Source: Gemmatimonadota bacterium
GTDB taxonomy: Bacteria; Gemmatimonadota; Gemmatimonadetes; Gemmatimonadales; GWC2-71-9
Length of the DNA stretch: 8,024 bases
Assembly (NCBI GenBank): GCA_027294815.1
Contig: JAPULP010000001.1
Span: forward strand, 1 to 8,024
Direction of reading: 5' to 3'
In this document: positions 1 through 6,742 of the stretch, piece after piece
Position numbering within the stretch: the stretch's first letter is position 1
How the letters are laid out: each line of letters opens with the position of its first letter
Made by a program: the position numbers and the translations under genes
Notes under the pieces: generated by a model
Told to the model about the DNA's origin: nothing
What the model saw: only the letters and a program-made list of their open reading frames with translations
Database searches by the model: none

Positions 1-484
1 CGACCGTGTTGCCCAGCGCGTCCAGCATAGCAACGGTAACCGTGGCATCGCAGTTGGTGCCGTTGGTGATCGTTCGTGTTGCCGAACCGGAGCTCATCGT
101 TGCGCCAACTACCTCCGAGCCGTCGGGCGTCACAAACCGGAGCGTATCTCGCAGGTCGCCGGGTGCGTTCAAGCCTGGTGACGGAAAACCCACACTCGTT
201 GCAATCGCTGCTGACGTCAACACATCGTCAAAGTTGAATTGAACGTTTTCCTCTTGCACAAGGAGGCTCAATAACCCGTCAGGTGTGCTGACGGTATCAG
301 CGTTGTCCAGGAACTCGTTGACCAGGAAGGTGTCGGCGACCAGGGGCACCACATAGCTGATCGTGTCCGCCGGGGCCCGGCCCAGCTGTTCCCGGGCGGC
401 CGTAATGCTGTCCGGCTCGCATCCGAGGATTGCCCCTCCGATGACCGCCGCGCCCAGCAACGGATTCAGTATCCTTCGCTTCAT
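1..484 (-). CDS. Secreted lipoprotein of unknown function, partial (C-terminus beyond left edge)
   Basis: The minus strand is open from an ATG at 484 to the window edge, giving 161 codons with no stop. The product starts MKRRILNPLLGAAVIGGAIL, followed by G21 and C22, a type II signal peptide with lipobox ILGC, so C22 should be lipidated after cleavage. The mature part is acidic and hydrophilic, with stretches such as DTVSTPDGLLSLLVQEENVQ and, near the cut, SGSATRTITNGTNCDATVTV, which resembles an Ig-like beta-sandwich segment of surface proteins. GGAAG (490-494) lies 5 bases before the ATG as the ribosome binding site. The gene is downstream of pruA on the same strand but separated by 244 bases holding hairpins and a possible promoter, so it is probably its own unit. 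I do not recognise the family. The lipoprotein call is firm; the function is unknown. Confidence 0.75.
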   Translation of the reverse strand, partial: MKRRILNPLLGAAVIGGAILGCEPDSITAAREQLGRAPADTISYVVPLVADTFLVNEFLDNADTVSTPDGLLSLLVQEENVQFNFDDVLTSAAIATSVGFPSPGLNAPGDLRDTLRFVTPDGSEVVGATMSSGSATRTITNGTNCDATVTVAMLDALGNTV

Positions 485-600
485 AGGAGCTTCCAATGCT
501 TTCGGTGAGTCCGTGTTCGCGCCAACACGCTTGACGCGATCCTTGGGGTCAGGCCGCTAGATCCAACTGCCACAGCCACTTACAGCCCCGAGAACGCAGC

Positions 601-629
601 AAGTTTCGGTATTCCCGGCTGGGAGTCAA
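601..629 (-). promoter_or_regulatory. Possible sigma70-type promoter of the lipoprotein gene
   Basis: On the minus strand TTGACT (624-629) is followed after 17 bases by AAACTT (601-606). The -35 box matches consensus in 5 of 6 positions, but the -10 is poor. It would give a leader of about 110 bases before the lipoprotein ATG at 484. This is weak evidence based on the -35 box and spacing alone. Confidence 0.25.
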
Positions 630-685
630 GTGCCCACATCACAATTTTTCTGGTTTCGGGGGGTTGGAACGGCCGAGACCGCGCC

Positions 686-718
686 GAGAGCTGGCGTCGG
701 GAGGGGACGGCAGCTCTC
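686..718 (-). terminator. Strong stem-loop just after pruA; likely transcription end without a U-tract
   Basis: GAGAGCTG (686-693) pairs with CAGCTCTC (711-718). Inside, CGTC (695-698) pairs with GACG (706-709) across one mismatched position, leaving a 7-base loop. The hairpin begins 10 bases after the pruA stop codon on the minus strand. No T-run follows it on either strand, so it may protect the mRNA 3' end or stop polymerase with Rho, not act as a classical intrinsic terminator. A second, mutually exclusive hairpin, CTCTCA (714-719) with TGAGAG (722-727), sits right against the pruA stop. Confidence 0.5.
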
Positions 719-728
719 AAATGAGAGG

Positions 729-2357
729 CTACCGTTCGCCCATGAACGGATAGCGGTAATCCGTCGGCGAGACGGACAGTTCCTTGATGGTCCGGGCAGA
801 GACCCATCGAACGAGGTTCAACATGGACCCCGCTTTGTCGTTTGTGCCGCTGGCTCGCCCGCCACCGAACGGCTGCTGGCCCACCACAGCCCCGGTGGGC
901 TTGTCGTTGACATAGAAGTTGCCCGCAGAATGTCTCAACGCCTGATTGGCTTGACGCACGGCGGCCCGATCGTTGGCGAACACGGCTCCGGTGAGCGCGT
1001 AGGGTGAGGTGGCGTCGAGCACCTCGAGCGTGTCCTCCCACTTCTTGTCATCGTAAACGTACACCGTCACCACAGGGCCGAATATCTCCTCGCACATGGT
1101 GCGGAAATCGGGAGTGTTCGCCTGGATGACCGTCGGCTTGATGTAGTAACCCTCCGAGTCGTCTGCGTCTCCCCCAACGATGATTTGGGCGTTTCCAGAC
1201 TCGCGTGCGTACTCGATGTACTCCGTAATGCTGGTGTACGCGGCCCGGTCAATAACCGCACACATGAAGTTGCGGAAGTCGGCGGGATCACCCATTGCAA
1301 TATCTTCAACGGCCGATACCAGCCTGTCTTTCAACGTGCTCCACATGCTCTTTGGGATATACACGCGTGATACTGCGCTACACTTCTGTCCCTGGTATTC
1401 GAAGCCACCCCGAATGATCGCCGTGAGCAACGCGTCTGGATCGGCGCTCGGGTGCGCGATAATGAAATTCTTCCCACCCGTCTCGCCTACCACACGCGGG
1501 TAGGACTTGTAGTCAGCGATGTTGGCACCAACGGTGCGCCACATCGTTTGAAAGACTTGGGTCGATCCGGTGAAGTGGATCCCCGCGAGGCTCGGGTGAC
1601 TCAACGCGACGTCACTGATCGTCGAGCCGCTCGCCGGAACGAAGTTTATCACCCCAGGTGGCAAACCGGCTGCCTCATACAACTTCATGAGGTAATAGCC
1701 GGTGTAGACCGTCGACGACGCGCATTTCCAAATGGATGTGTTGCCCATCATGACCGGCGCCGTTGGGAGGTTGCCGGCGATCGACGTGAAGTTGAACGGG
1801 GTCACCGCCAACACGAATCCCTCGAGTGGTCGATACTCGATGCGGTTCCACATACCCGCAGGCGATAGCGGCTGCTCCGCATAAAGCCGTTCCGCAAAAT
1901 GGACGTTGAATCGATAGAAGTCGATCAGCTCGGCCGCGGCGTCGATTTCGGCTTGGTGCGCGGTCTTGCTCTGACACACCATCGTGGCCGCATTGAGCGT
2001 CGAACGCCATGTAGTGGCGAGCAGATCCGCCGCCCTCAGGAACACAGCCGCCCGGTCGACCCAATCCCAGCGTGACCATTCCTTGTGGGCCTCGGCGGCC
2101 GCTCGGATGGCCTCTTCGACGTGCTCCCGGCCGGCTCGATGCCACCTGCCCAATCTGTGCGCGTGACGATGCGGCATTGTCGCATCGACCAGATCCCCGC
2201 TAAATATCTCCTTGCCGCCAATGATCGCGGGGATCTCGATCTCCTCGCTGGCCATCGAGTCGAGTTTTTCCTTTAACTCTGTCTTTTCCGGACTGCCAGG
2301 TGAGAAAGGAAGGACCGGCTCATTGACCGGAATCGGTACTTGCATGTCACCACTCAT
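729..2357 (-). CDS. pruA: L-glutamate gamma-semialdehyde dehydrogenase (delta-1-pyrroline-5-carboxylate dehydrogenase)
   Basis: This enzyme catalyses the NAD-dependent oxidation of glutamate gamma-semialdehyde (P5C) to glutamate, the second step of proline breakdown in the cytosol. With the ATG at 2357 the protein is 542 residues, the size of the stand-alone ALDH4A1/PruA type, not the bifunctional PutA. Visible ALDH landmarks are TPFNF (186-190), HFTGS (261-265), the catalytic glutamate in GETGGK (E292), the nucleophile in YQGQKCSA (C326), EIFGPV (424-429) and the family-typical FGGGRASGTNDKAGS near 497-511. The N-terminal NEPVLPFSPGSPE also matches the ALDH4 family. I chose ATG 2357 over an in-frame TTG at 2417 because GGGAG (2367-2371) lies 9 bases upstream and the extra 20 residues look unrelated to the family. 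A terminator separates the gene from the cytochrome operon upstream, so it should have its own promoter. No proline dehydrogenase gene is in the window. Confidence 0.95.
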   Translation of the reverse strand: MSGDMQVPIPVNEPVLPFSPGSPEKTELKEKLDSMASEEIEIPAIIGGKEIFSGDLVDATMPHRHAHRLGRWHRAGREHVEEAIRAAAEAHKEWSRWDWVDRAAVFLRAADLLATTWRSTLNAATMVCQSKTAHQAEIDAAAELIDFYRFNVHFAERLYAEQPLSPAGMWNRIEYRPLEGFVLAVTPFNFTSIAGNLPTAPVMMGNTSIWKCASSTVYTGYYLMKLYEAAGLPPGVINFVPASGSTISDVALSHPSLAGIHFTGSTQVFQTMWRTVGANIADYKSYPRVVGETGGKNFIIAHPSADPDALLTAIIRGGFEYQGQKCSAVSRVYIPKSMWSTLKDRLVSAVEDIAMGDPADFRNFMCAVIDRAAYTSITEYIEYARESGNAQIIVGGDADDSEGYYIKPTVIQANTPDFRTMCEEIFGPVVTVYVYDDKKWEDTLEVLDATSPYALTGAVFANDRAAVRQANQALRHSAGNFYVNDKPTGAVVGQQPFGGGRASGTNDKAGSMLNLVRWVSARTIKELSVSPTDYRYPFMGER

Positions 2358-2366
2358 CGCCCATGA

Positions 2367-2371
2367 CTCCC
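2367..2371 (-). promoter_or_regulatory. Ribosome binding site deciding the pruA start
   Basis: GGGAG on the minus strand, 9 bases before the ATG at 2357. It supports this start over the in-frame TTG at 2417 and the ATG four codons further in (2345). Confidence 0.5.
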
Positions 2372-2471
2372 GTATCACGGGGTGAGGTTGCCCCCACCGT
2401 GCTTTTGATTGGTCCAAATTGAGAAAGGTGACTTAAAAATGTACTGGCGTACGCGCCCGGTCTACTGGGAG

Positions 2472-2503
2472 AAAACCGGTAGCCACCGGGGGTTGGCTAC
2501 CGG
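2472..2503 (-). terminator. Rho-independent terminator of the cytochrome operon
   Basis: On the minus strand CCGGTAGCC (2495-2503) pairs perfectly with GGCTACCGG (2476-2484). One further A-T pair extends the stem to 10 bp with an 8-base loop, and TTTT (2472-2475) follows at once. It starts 25 bases after the stop of the outer-membrane heme protein gene and insulates pruA from the cytochrome operon. Confidence 0.88.
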
Positions 2504-2528
2504 CGTTCGTTTAGAACGAGAGACGCAG

Positions 2529-3644
2529 CTAGAACAAGATATGCAGCTCGATAATGACCTCGTCACGTTGTCCGAGGGCTAACTGGCGGTTTTCCGGAAT
2601 GTCGTCCCTCACGAGGTAGAAGCCCGAGACCTGAAAATAGGGAAAGGGAAACACCTCGAGCCCAAACCGAGCTCGCATCCGTGCGTCCTCCGGGCGATCG
2701 ATGTTGCGGTCATGAAACCCGTAGGTGACCTTGGCGTTCACCCCCTGGCGGATCAGGAGGTTTCCTTCCCCATACGCCAGCAACTCGTTTACACCAGATC
2801 CCTCACTACTCGCCCCCCGGACGTAGTCTACTTCACCCAACACTGACAACTTGCCGACGTTGAAGCCGCCGAAACCACCCAACACGTCAGTGTTCGAACC
2901 GCCTTGGCTGTTACGCGATGCCGACGCCCCAAGCCGGAACCGCCGGCTGATCCACGCAGCCGTACCGGTTACCTGCTTTCCACTGTTGTTCTCGGCCACT
3001 CCTCGGCTTCCGTTGGTTATCGAGGCCATGAGCGAAAACGGCCCTGGCTCGATTCCCACCTCCACGCCCTGATCGGAGTCGACCATGCTGAACCCGCTCA
3101 GGTCCCGAATGAACTCCTGATCGTCGAGAATGCGCAGCCCCGACGGCAAGAAGAATGTCCCGATCTTTGCGTAGCCTTCGATTGCAGGTATATCGAAGAG
3201 GGCAAAGAACTCACGCGACGCTGCGCCGCCCGGTGCCAACGTCTCGTCAAAATAGAGCGTCAGCTTGTCATTGATGAGCTTGGCCTCCACGTACAGATTG
3301 GCACGCGTGATGTTCATCGATGTCTGGGGTGCCGCATCCCTTGCGGTGGCGCCTGACAGAAGAGCTGATGCGGAAAGACGAAAGTCGCCACCCACCTTGA
3401 TGAAATCGTTCAGGGCACGATTCTGAAACTGAAATCCGTCCGTGGTCATCGGAAGCGTGGCGCCGGCGTAGGTAATCCCGAAATCGTTGCGCATCCCACC
3501 GCCTGTGCGATTGACGTGGCACGCCGAACACTTTAGGCCGGTGCGAACCGCAAGGTACGGCTCCCTCTCGCCCAGGAGGTGGCGCGGGCTCAGCAAGACC
3601 AAAGCGAGTGCTGCGGGAGTCACAAACTTATATATCTGAATCAT
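2529..3644 (-). CDS. Outer-membrane beta-barrel protein with N-terminal c-type heme site (cytochrome-porin fusion)
   Basis: The 371-residue product starts with a signal peptide (about residues 1-25, hydrophobic core TPAALALVLL). A single CxxCH heme motif, C39-S-A-C42-H43, follows within LKCSACHVN and then a glycine-rich TGGGMRNDFG. The rest is an outer-membrane barrel pattern: alternating hydrophobic strands, small turns, a porin-like segment EGYAKIGTFFLPSGLRILDD reminiscent of OprO/OprP-type porins, and a C-terminal strand ending in phenylalanine. M51 and M66 are candidate sixth heme ligands. The layout, one heme ahead of a barrel, is that of Cyc2-type porin-cytochromes, which carry electrons across the outer membrane. 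I infer a similar role but cannot show homology to Cyc2 by eye. GAGGAG lies about 5 bases before the ATG. The secreted cytochrome gene is 33 bases upstream, and a terminator follows. Confidence 0.85.
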   Translation of the reverse strand: MIQIYKFVTPAALALVLLSPRHLLGEREPYLAVRTGLKCSACHVNRTGGGMRNDFGITYAGATLPMTTDGFQFQNRALNDFIKVGGDFRLSASALLSGATARDAAPQTSMNITRANLYVEAKLINDKLTLYFDETLAPGGAASREFFALFDIPAIEGYAKIGTFFLPSGLRILDDQEFIRDLSGFSMVDSDQGVEVGIEPGPFSLMASITNGSRGVAENNSGKQVTGTAAWISRRFRLGASASRNSQGGSNTDVLGGFGGFNVGKLSVLGEVDYVRGASSEGSGVNELLAYGEGNLLIRQGVNAKVTYGFHDRNIDRPEDARMRARFGLEVFPFPYFQVSGFYLVRDDIPENRQLALGQRDEVIIELHILF

Positions 3645-3677
3645 TCAGTCTCCTCATGATTGCACGTCTGTGAGCGG

Positions 3678-4112
3678 TTAATTGGATTTGGCTCCGGCCT
3701 GAATCCACGCACGGATCAGATCAATTTCCGCCTGCGACAACGGCGCGCGCGCTTCCGGCATTCGCTCGCCACTGCCCCCCTCGTCCAGATGGGTGCCCTG
3801 GATCTTGTGCACCAAATAGCTTTCGTCGGGTTGATTCGGGGTTACACGATTCATAGTCGGCAACTGCCGCGACGCTACGTTTACAACATTCCCGAATGTT
3901 TGACCCGAACTCAAGGTCAGGCCCTCCTGGGGGCTGGTCCCGACATGACACCCTGAAAAAACGCAGTTACTCGATAGAATCGGCTGGACGTCGCCGGACA
4001 AGGTCACTTCATCTCCTCCGTTCGCCAACGCCAAACCGGTTCCATCTCCAGCACAAGCCGCCCCGGCAAGTATCGCCGATCCCACAACGACAGTCAGACG
4101 AAGAACGCTCAT
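3678..4112 (-). CDS. Small secreted monoheme cytochrome c with C-x4-C-H heme motif
   Basis: The product is 144 residues. An N-terminal export signal (MSVLRLTVVVGSAILAGAAC) ends at C20. The residues before C20 (GAA) fit a lipobox poorly, so lipoprotein or soluble secreted protein are both possible. DVQPILSSNC leads into the heme site C50-VFSG-C55-H56, a C-x4-C-H variant of CxxCH, followed by GTSPQEGLTLSSG. M118 in GERMPE is the likely distal ligand, and PLSQAEIDLIRAWIQAGAKS forms the closing helix seen in class I and planctomycete-type cytochrome c domains. The order heme site, RMP, terminal helix is strong evidence for a real cytochrome fold. GGAG (4118-4121) lies 5 bases before the ATG. It is the first gene of a two-gene operon with the heme-bearing outer-membrane protein, its likely electron partner. 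Confidence 0.85.
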   Translation of the reverse strand: MSVLRLTVVVGSAILAGAACAGDGTGLALANGGDEVTLSGDVQPILSSNCVFSGCHVGTSPQEGLTLSSGQTFGNVVNVASRQLPTMNRVTPNQPDESYLVHKIQGTHLDEGGSGERMPEARAPLSQAEIDLIRAWIQAGAKSN

Positions 4113-4139
4113 ATCCGCTCCGATCTTTGTTGGATGAGA

Positions 4140-4171
4140 ATTACACCTTGCTCAATTTCCACCACCGGAAA
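4140..4171 (-). promoter_or_regulatory. Candidate promoter and operator of the cytochrome operon
   Basis: On the minus strand TGTAAT (4140-4145) matches the -10 consensus in 5 of 6 positions and lies about 28 bases before the cytochrome ATG, leaving a short leader with the ribosome binding site. No good -35 box is present. Its expected place (about 4163-4168) is covered by an inverted repeat, TTTCC-n6-GGAAA (4156-4171). A regulator bound there could replace or block -35 contacts. This is suggestive only. Confidence 0.3.
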
Positions 4172-4407
4172 GTAGCCCGAAGCATGCGGCCCCGTGAAAT
4201 GGCTGGGCGCCATGACACAGGGCTGCGCGAGGGGGAAGAACCGCCAAAAGGTGGGCAGCGGCTCGATGCCTGAATCAGACGAGATGTATCACTTTCTCGC
4301 CATCCGGCTGCTAAGCCTCAGGCGTTTTGATAGTTTGAAACGCAACGTCGATGCCAATGCAGCGGCGAATAGCGTAAGCCATTACAATCAAAGGATTTAA
4401 GACGATC
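4172..4407. other. Divergent intergenic region between the cytochrome operon and ndh
   Basis: No convincing gene is seen. A short inverted repeat, ATGGC-n5-GCCAT, lies near 4200. TACAAT (4383-4388) resembles a -10 box for ndh, but no -35 box is found at the right distance and it would leave a very short leader. The ndh promoter is therefore not located. Confidence 0.4.
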
Positions 4408-5751
4408 GTGGCCCGCGAGGAAAATCCGTCAGATGTCATCTGGGGAGGACGCACCGATGCCCGTCGCCACCGGGTCGTCATCGTCGGGGGCGGCTTCGGT
4501 GGGTTGTACGCTGCTCGATCGCTCGCACGGTCGCCGACCGCTGTCACCCTGCTCGATCGCCGCAATTTTCACCTGTTCCAACCGCTGCTGTACCAGGTAG
4601 CCACCGGTGGGCTCTCGCCCAGCAACATCTCTTCGCCGCTCCGCGAGGTGCTCCGCGGAAAACAACGGGTCCGGGTACTCATGGGTGACGTGGTGGACGT
4701 GGACGTAGCACAACGCCAAGTGGTGCTCGCCGATGGAGACACGGTCGCCTACGACACGCTGATCGTGGCGACCGGAGTGAGTCATGACTACTTCGGCAAC
4801 GAGGCCTGGCGTCAAAACGCTCCCGGACTGAAGACCATGGAAGACGCCTTGGAGATGCGCCGCAAAGTGCTGTACGCTTTCGAAGCGGCGGAGCGCGAAC
4901 GCGATCCAACGCGCCGTCGCGCGTGGTTGAACTTTGTCGTCGTCGGTGCAGGCCCGACGGGCGTCGAGTTGGCTGGAGCCCTTGGAGAATTGGCAAACGA
5001 CACGCTCAAGCATGAGTTTCGCGCAATCGATCCTGCGGATTCGCAAATCATCTTGCTAGAGGGAGGAGACCGGATCTTGCCGAACTTCCCCGCCGATCTC
5101 TCCGCCAAGGCCCTGAAGGCTCTCGAACGCCTCGGCGTAACACTCCGGCTCCAGTCATACGTCACAGACGTCCGGCCCGACGCCGTCACGATCGAGACGG
5201 CGACCAGGGAGGTGATAATTCCGACGCGTTGCGTTTTGTGGGCGGCGGGGGTCAAGGCATCACCGCTCGGACAAGTACTGCACCGTAGCGCCGGTGCAGA
5301 ACTCGACAAAATAGGACGCGTGTCCGTCAACCCCGACCTCACCGTTCCAAATCATCCCGAGATCATTGTCATTGGCGACCTGGCAAACTTCTCCCATCAA
5401 ACAGGAAGCCCGCTCCCGGGCGTGGCGCCCGTGGCAATGCAACAGGGGCGATATGCGGCAAAGCGAATCCGCAATCAGATGCGAGGACGGGAAACCGCGC
5501 CATTCCGCTACGCCGACAAGGGGACTTTGGCGACGATCGGACGCAGCGCGGCGGTTGCAGATTTTGGCAAGTTACGGTTCTCTGGTTGGTTGGCTTGGGT
5601 CTTGTGGCTTTTCATCCACTTGTTGTTCTTGATTCAGTTCCGTAACCGCGTGTTGGTCGTGTTCCAGTGGGCATGGAGTTACCTCACCCGCAATCGCAGC
5701 ACTCGATTGATCGTAGAACACCGTGGAAGTTCGGACAGCAATCACCCGTAA
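4408..5751 (+). CDS. ndh: Type II NADH:quinone oxidoreductase (NDH-2)
   Basis: This is a single-subunit flavoprotein that passes electrons from NADH to quinone at the inner face of the cytoplasmic membrane without pumping protons. In its 447 residues are a first dinucleotide-binding motif GGGFGG (27-32) for FAD, ATG (121-123), a second motif GAGPTG (180-185) for NADH, the FAD-contact segment IGD (322-324), and AMQQG (343-347), which fits the AQxxxQQ-like quinone-site region of the family. A very hydrophobic C-terminal stretch, WLAWVLWLFIHLLFLIQF (394-411), should anchor it in the membrane. GTG at 4408 is the only reasonable in-frame start. An AAAGGA (4390-4395) lies 12 bases upstream, somewhat far. 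The gene is divergent from the cytochrome operon and is followed after 9 bases by the aldo/keto reductase gene, forming an operon. Confidence 0.93.
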   Translation: MAREENPSDVIWGGRTDARRHRVVIVGGGFGGLYAARSLARSPTAVTLLDRRNFHLFQPLLYQVATGGLSPSNISSPLREVLRGKQRVRVLMGDVVDVDVAQRQVVLADGDTVAYDTLIVATGVSHDYFGNEAWRQNAPGLKTMEDALEMRRKVLYAFEAAERERDPTRRRAWLNFVVVGAGPTGVELAGALGELANDTLKHEFRAIDPADSQIILLEGGDRILPNFPADLSAKALKALERLGVTLRLQSYVTDVRPDAVTIETATREVIIPTRCVLWAAGVKASPLGQVLHRSAGAELDKIGRVSVNPDLTVPNHPEIIVIGDLANFSHQTGSPLPGVAPVAMQQGRYAAKRIRNQMRGRETAPFRYADKGTLATIGRSAAVADFGKLRFSGWLAWVLWLFIHLLFLIQFRNRVLVVFQWAWSYLTRNRSTRLIVEHRGSSDSNHP

Positions 5752-5760
5752 GGAGCGGAG

Positions 5761-6639
5761 ATGCAACAACGGTCGTTGGGCCCGGGGGCTCGAGACGTTA
5801 CGGCGATCAGTTTTGGCGGCATGCCGCTTTCGATCCAAGGGCGGCCCGACGACGATGTCGCGATTCGGGTGGTTCACTCGGTCTTGGACGCCGGTGTCAC
5901 TCTGCTCGATACGGCGGACGTCTATTGCTTGGACGCAACCGACTACGGTCACAACGAGAGACTATTCGCCAAGGCCCTCGGATCCTGGTCCGGCGCGCGC
6001 GACGACATCGTAGTCGCCACCAAGGGGGGTATGACTCGCCCGGCCGGCCGTTGGGAGCGTAACGGCCGGCCCGAACACCTTAAGCGGGCGTGCGAGCGGT
6101 CGTTGGATGCGCTGGGAGTGGAGTGCATCGATCTCTACCAATTCCATGCTCCTGACCCGCGCGTACCCTTTGCCGACAGCGTTGGCGCGCTCGCCAAGTT
6201 GCAGGAAGAAGGCAAGATCAAATGGGTCGGGCTGTCGAATGTCACGGTAGAACAAATCGACGAGGCCGGCACGATGGTTCAGGTCGTTTCGATCCAGAAC
6301 CGCCTGAACCCATTCTTCCGGGAAGCGATCGACACCGGGGTCGTGCGTCACTGCACCGATCGCGGGATCGGGTTTCTCGCGTACAGTCCCGTCGGCGGGG
6401 GGCGGCTCAACAAGAAACTTCCGACGCACTCCGTCGTCGCCCCGATCGCGGAACGGCTCGGCGCGTCTCCGCATGCCGTCGTGGAAGCTTGGGTGAAGGC
6501 GCAGGGACCCAATGTCATCGTACTGGCCGCGGGCCGCACCATTGAGCATGCGCTTGACTCACTCACTGCGGACGGCCTGGAGTTGACCGCCGACGATCTG
6601 ACCGCCATCGACGCCGCGGAGTTCTCCACCGCTAGATGA
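5761..6639 (+). CDS. Aldo/keto reductase family oxidoreductase
   Basis: The 292-residue protein is a TIM-barrel NADPH-dependent carbonyl reductase of the AKR superfamily, cytosolic. The catalytic tetrad is complete: D50 and Y55 in DTADVY, K88 in ATKGG, and H129 in FHAPD. Other family marks are LGVECIDLYQFH, KWVGLSN, VSIQNRLNP and LAYSPVGGG. The substrate cannot be read from sequence; the class includes general aldehyde reductases and sugar or steroid reductases. AAGGAG starts on the ndh stop codon and serves as the ribosome binding site, so the gene is translationally tied to ndh. The stop codon touches a large hairpin that probably marks the 3' end of the transcript. Confidence 0.9.
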   Translation: MQQRSLGPGARDVTAISFGGMPLSIQGRPDDDVAIRVVHSVLDAGVTLLDTADVYCLDATDYGHNERLFAKALGSWSGARDDIVVATKGGMTRPAGRWERNGRPEHLKRACERSLDALGVECIDLYQFHAPDPRVPFADSVGALAKLQEEGKIKWVGLSNVTVEQIDEAGTMVQVVSIQNRLNPFFREAIDTGVVRHCTDRGIGFLAYSPVGGGRLNKKLPTHSVVAPIAERLGASPHAVVEAWVKAQGPNVIVLAAGRTIEHALDSLTADGLELTADDLTAIDAAEFSTAR

Positions 6640-6733
6640 GTGAGAGGTGAGAAGTGAGACGTGAGAAGGCCTCCCCACATCCCTGGTGGGTGGGAGGGGA
6701 GGGCCCTCTCACTTCTCACTGCTTACTTCTTAC
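6640..6733 (+). repeat. Large near-palindrome of 7-base GTGAGA units, followed by TTTT
   Basis: The left arm is four tandem 7-base units GTGAGA+N (starting 6640, 6647, 6654, 6661). The right arm (6707-6733) is four units TCTCAC, TCTCAC, GCTTAC and TCTTAC, also 7 bases apart. Between them, GGCC (6668-6671) pairs with GGCC (6702-6705), CCCC (6673-6676) pairs with GGGG (6696-6699), and CCC-TGGT-GGG (6681-6690) forms the tip. Nearly the whole 94 bases fold into one hairpin. The variant right-arm units keep pairing as G-U when the plus strand is transcribed. TTTT (6734-6737) follows, so it could end the ndh transcript, although the xthA start is only 6 bases further on. Confidence 0.8.
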
Positions 6734-6742
6734 TTTTATCGC

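Larger units (their letters stand above)
485..728. other. Intergenic region between pruA and the lipoprotein gene
   Basis: This stretch holds the post-pruA hairpins (686-727), a weak promoter candidate (601-629) and the ribosome binding site of the lipoprotein gene. Open frames running through it on either strand show no recognisable protein motif, and the longer ones also overlap pruA in another frame, so I take them as non-coding. Confidence 0.5.

Noticed and set aside
6..242. Plus-strand open frame of 78 codons at the left edge
   Set aside because: It is antisense to the lipoprotein gene, whose signal peptide, lipobox and ribosome binding site are clear. It has no recognisable motif.
2358..2417. 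TTG start extending pruA by 20 residues
   Set aside because: The extension looks unlike the family N-terminus, and a GGGAG sequence supports the ATG at 2357.
4429..5046. Long minus-strand open frame (205 codons) inside ndh
   Set aside because: It is the antisense of a clearly conserved NDH-2 gene and shows no motif of its own; long antisense frames are common in GC-rich genes.
5962..6549. Minus-strand open frame of 195 codons inside the aldo/keto reductase
   Set aside because: It is antisense to a gene with a complete catalytic tetrad and has no ribosome binding site or recognisable motif.
6686..6742. GTG start extending xthA by 19 residues
   Set aside because: The extra codons are the right half of the repeat hairpin. 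The family begins MKIATWNVN at 6743.
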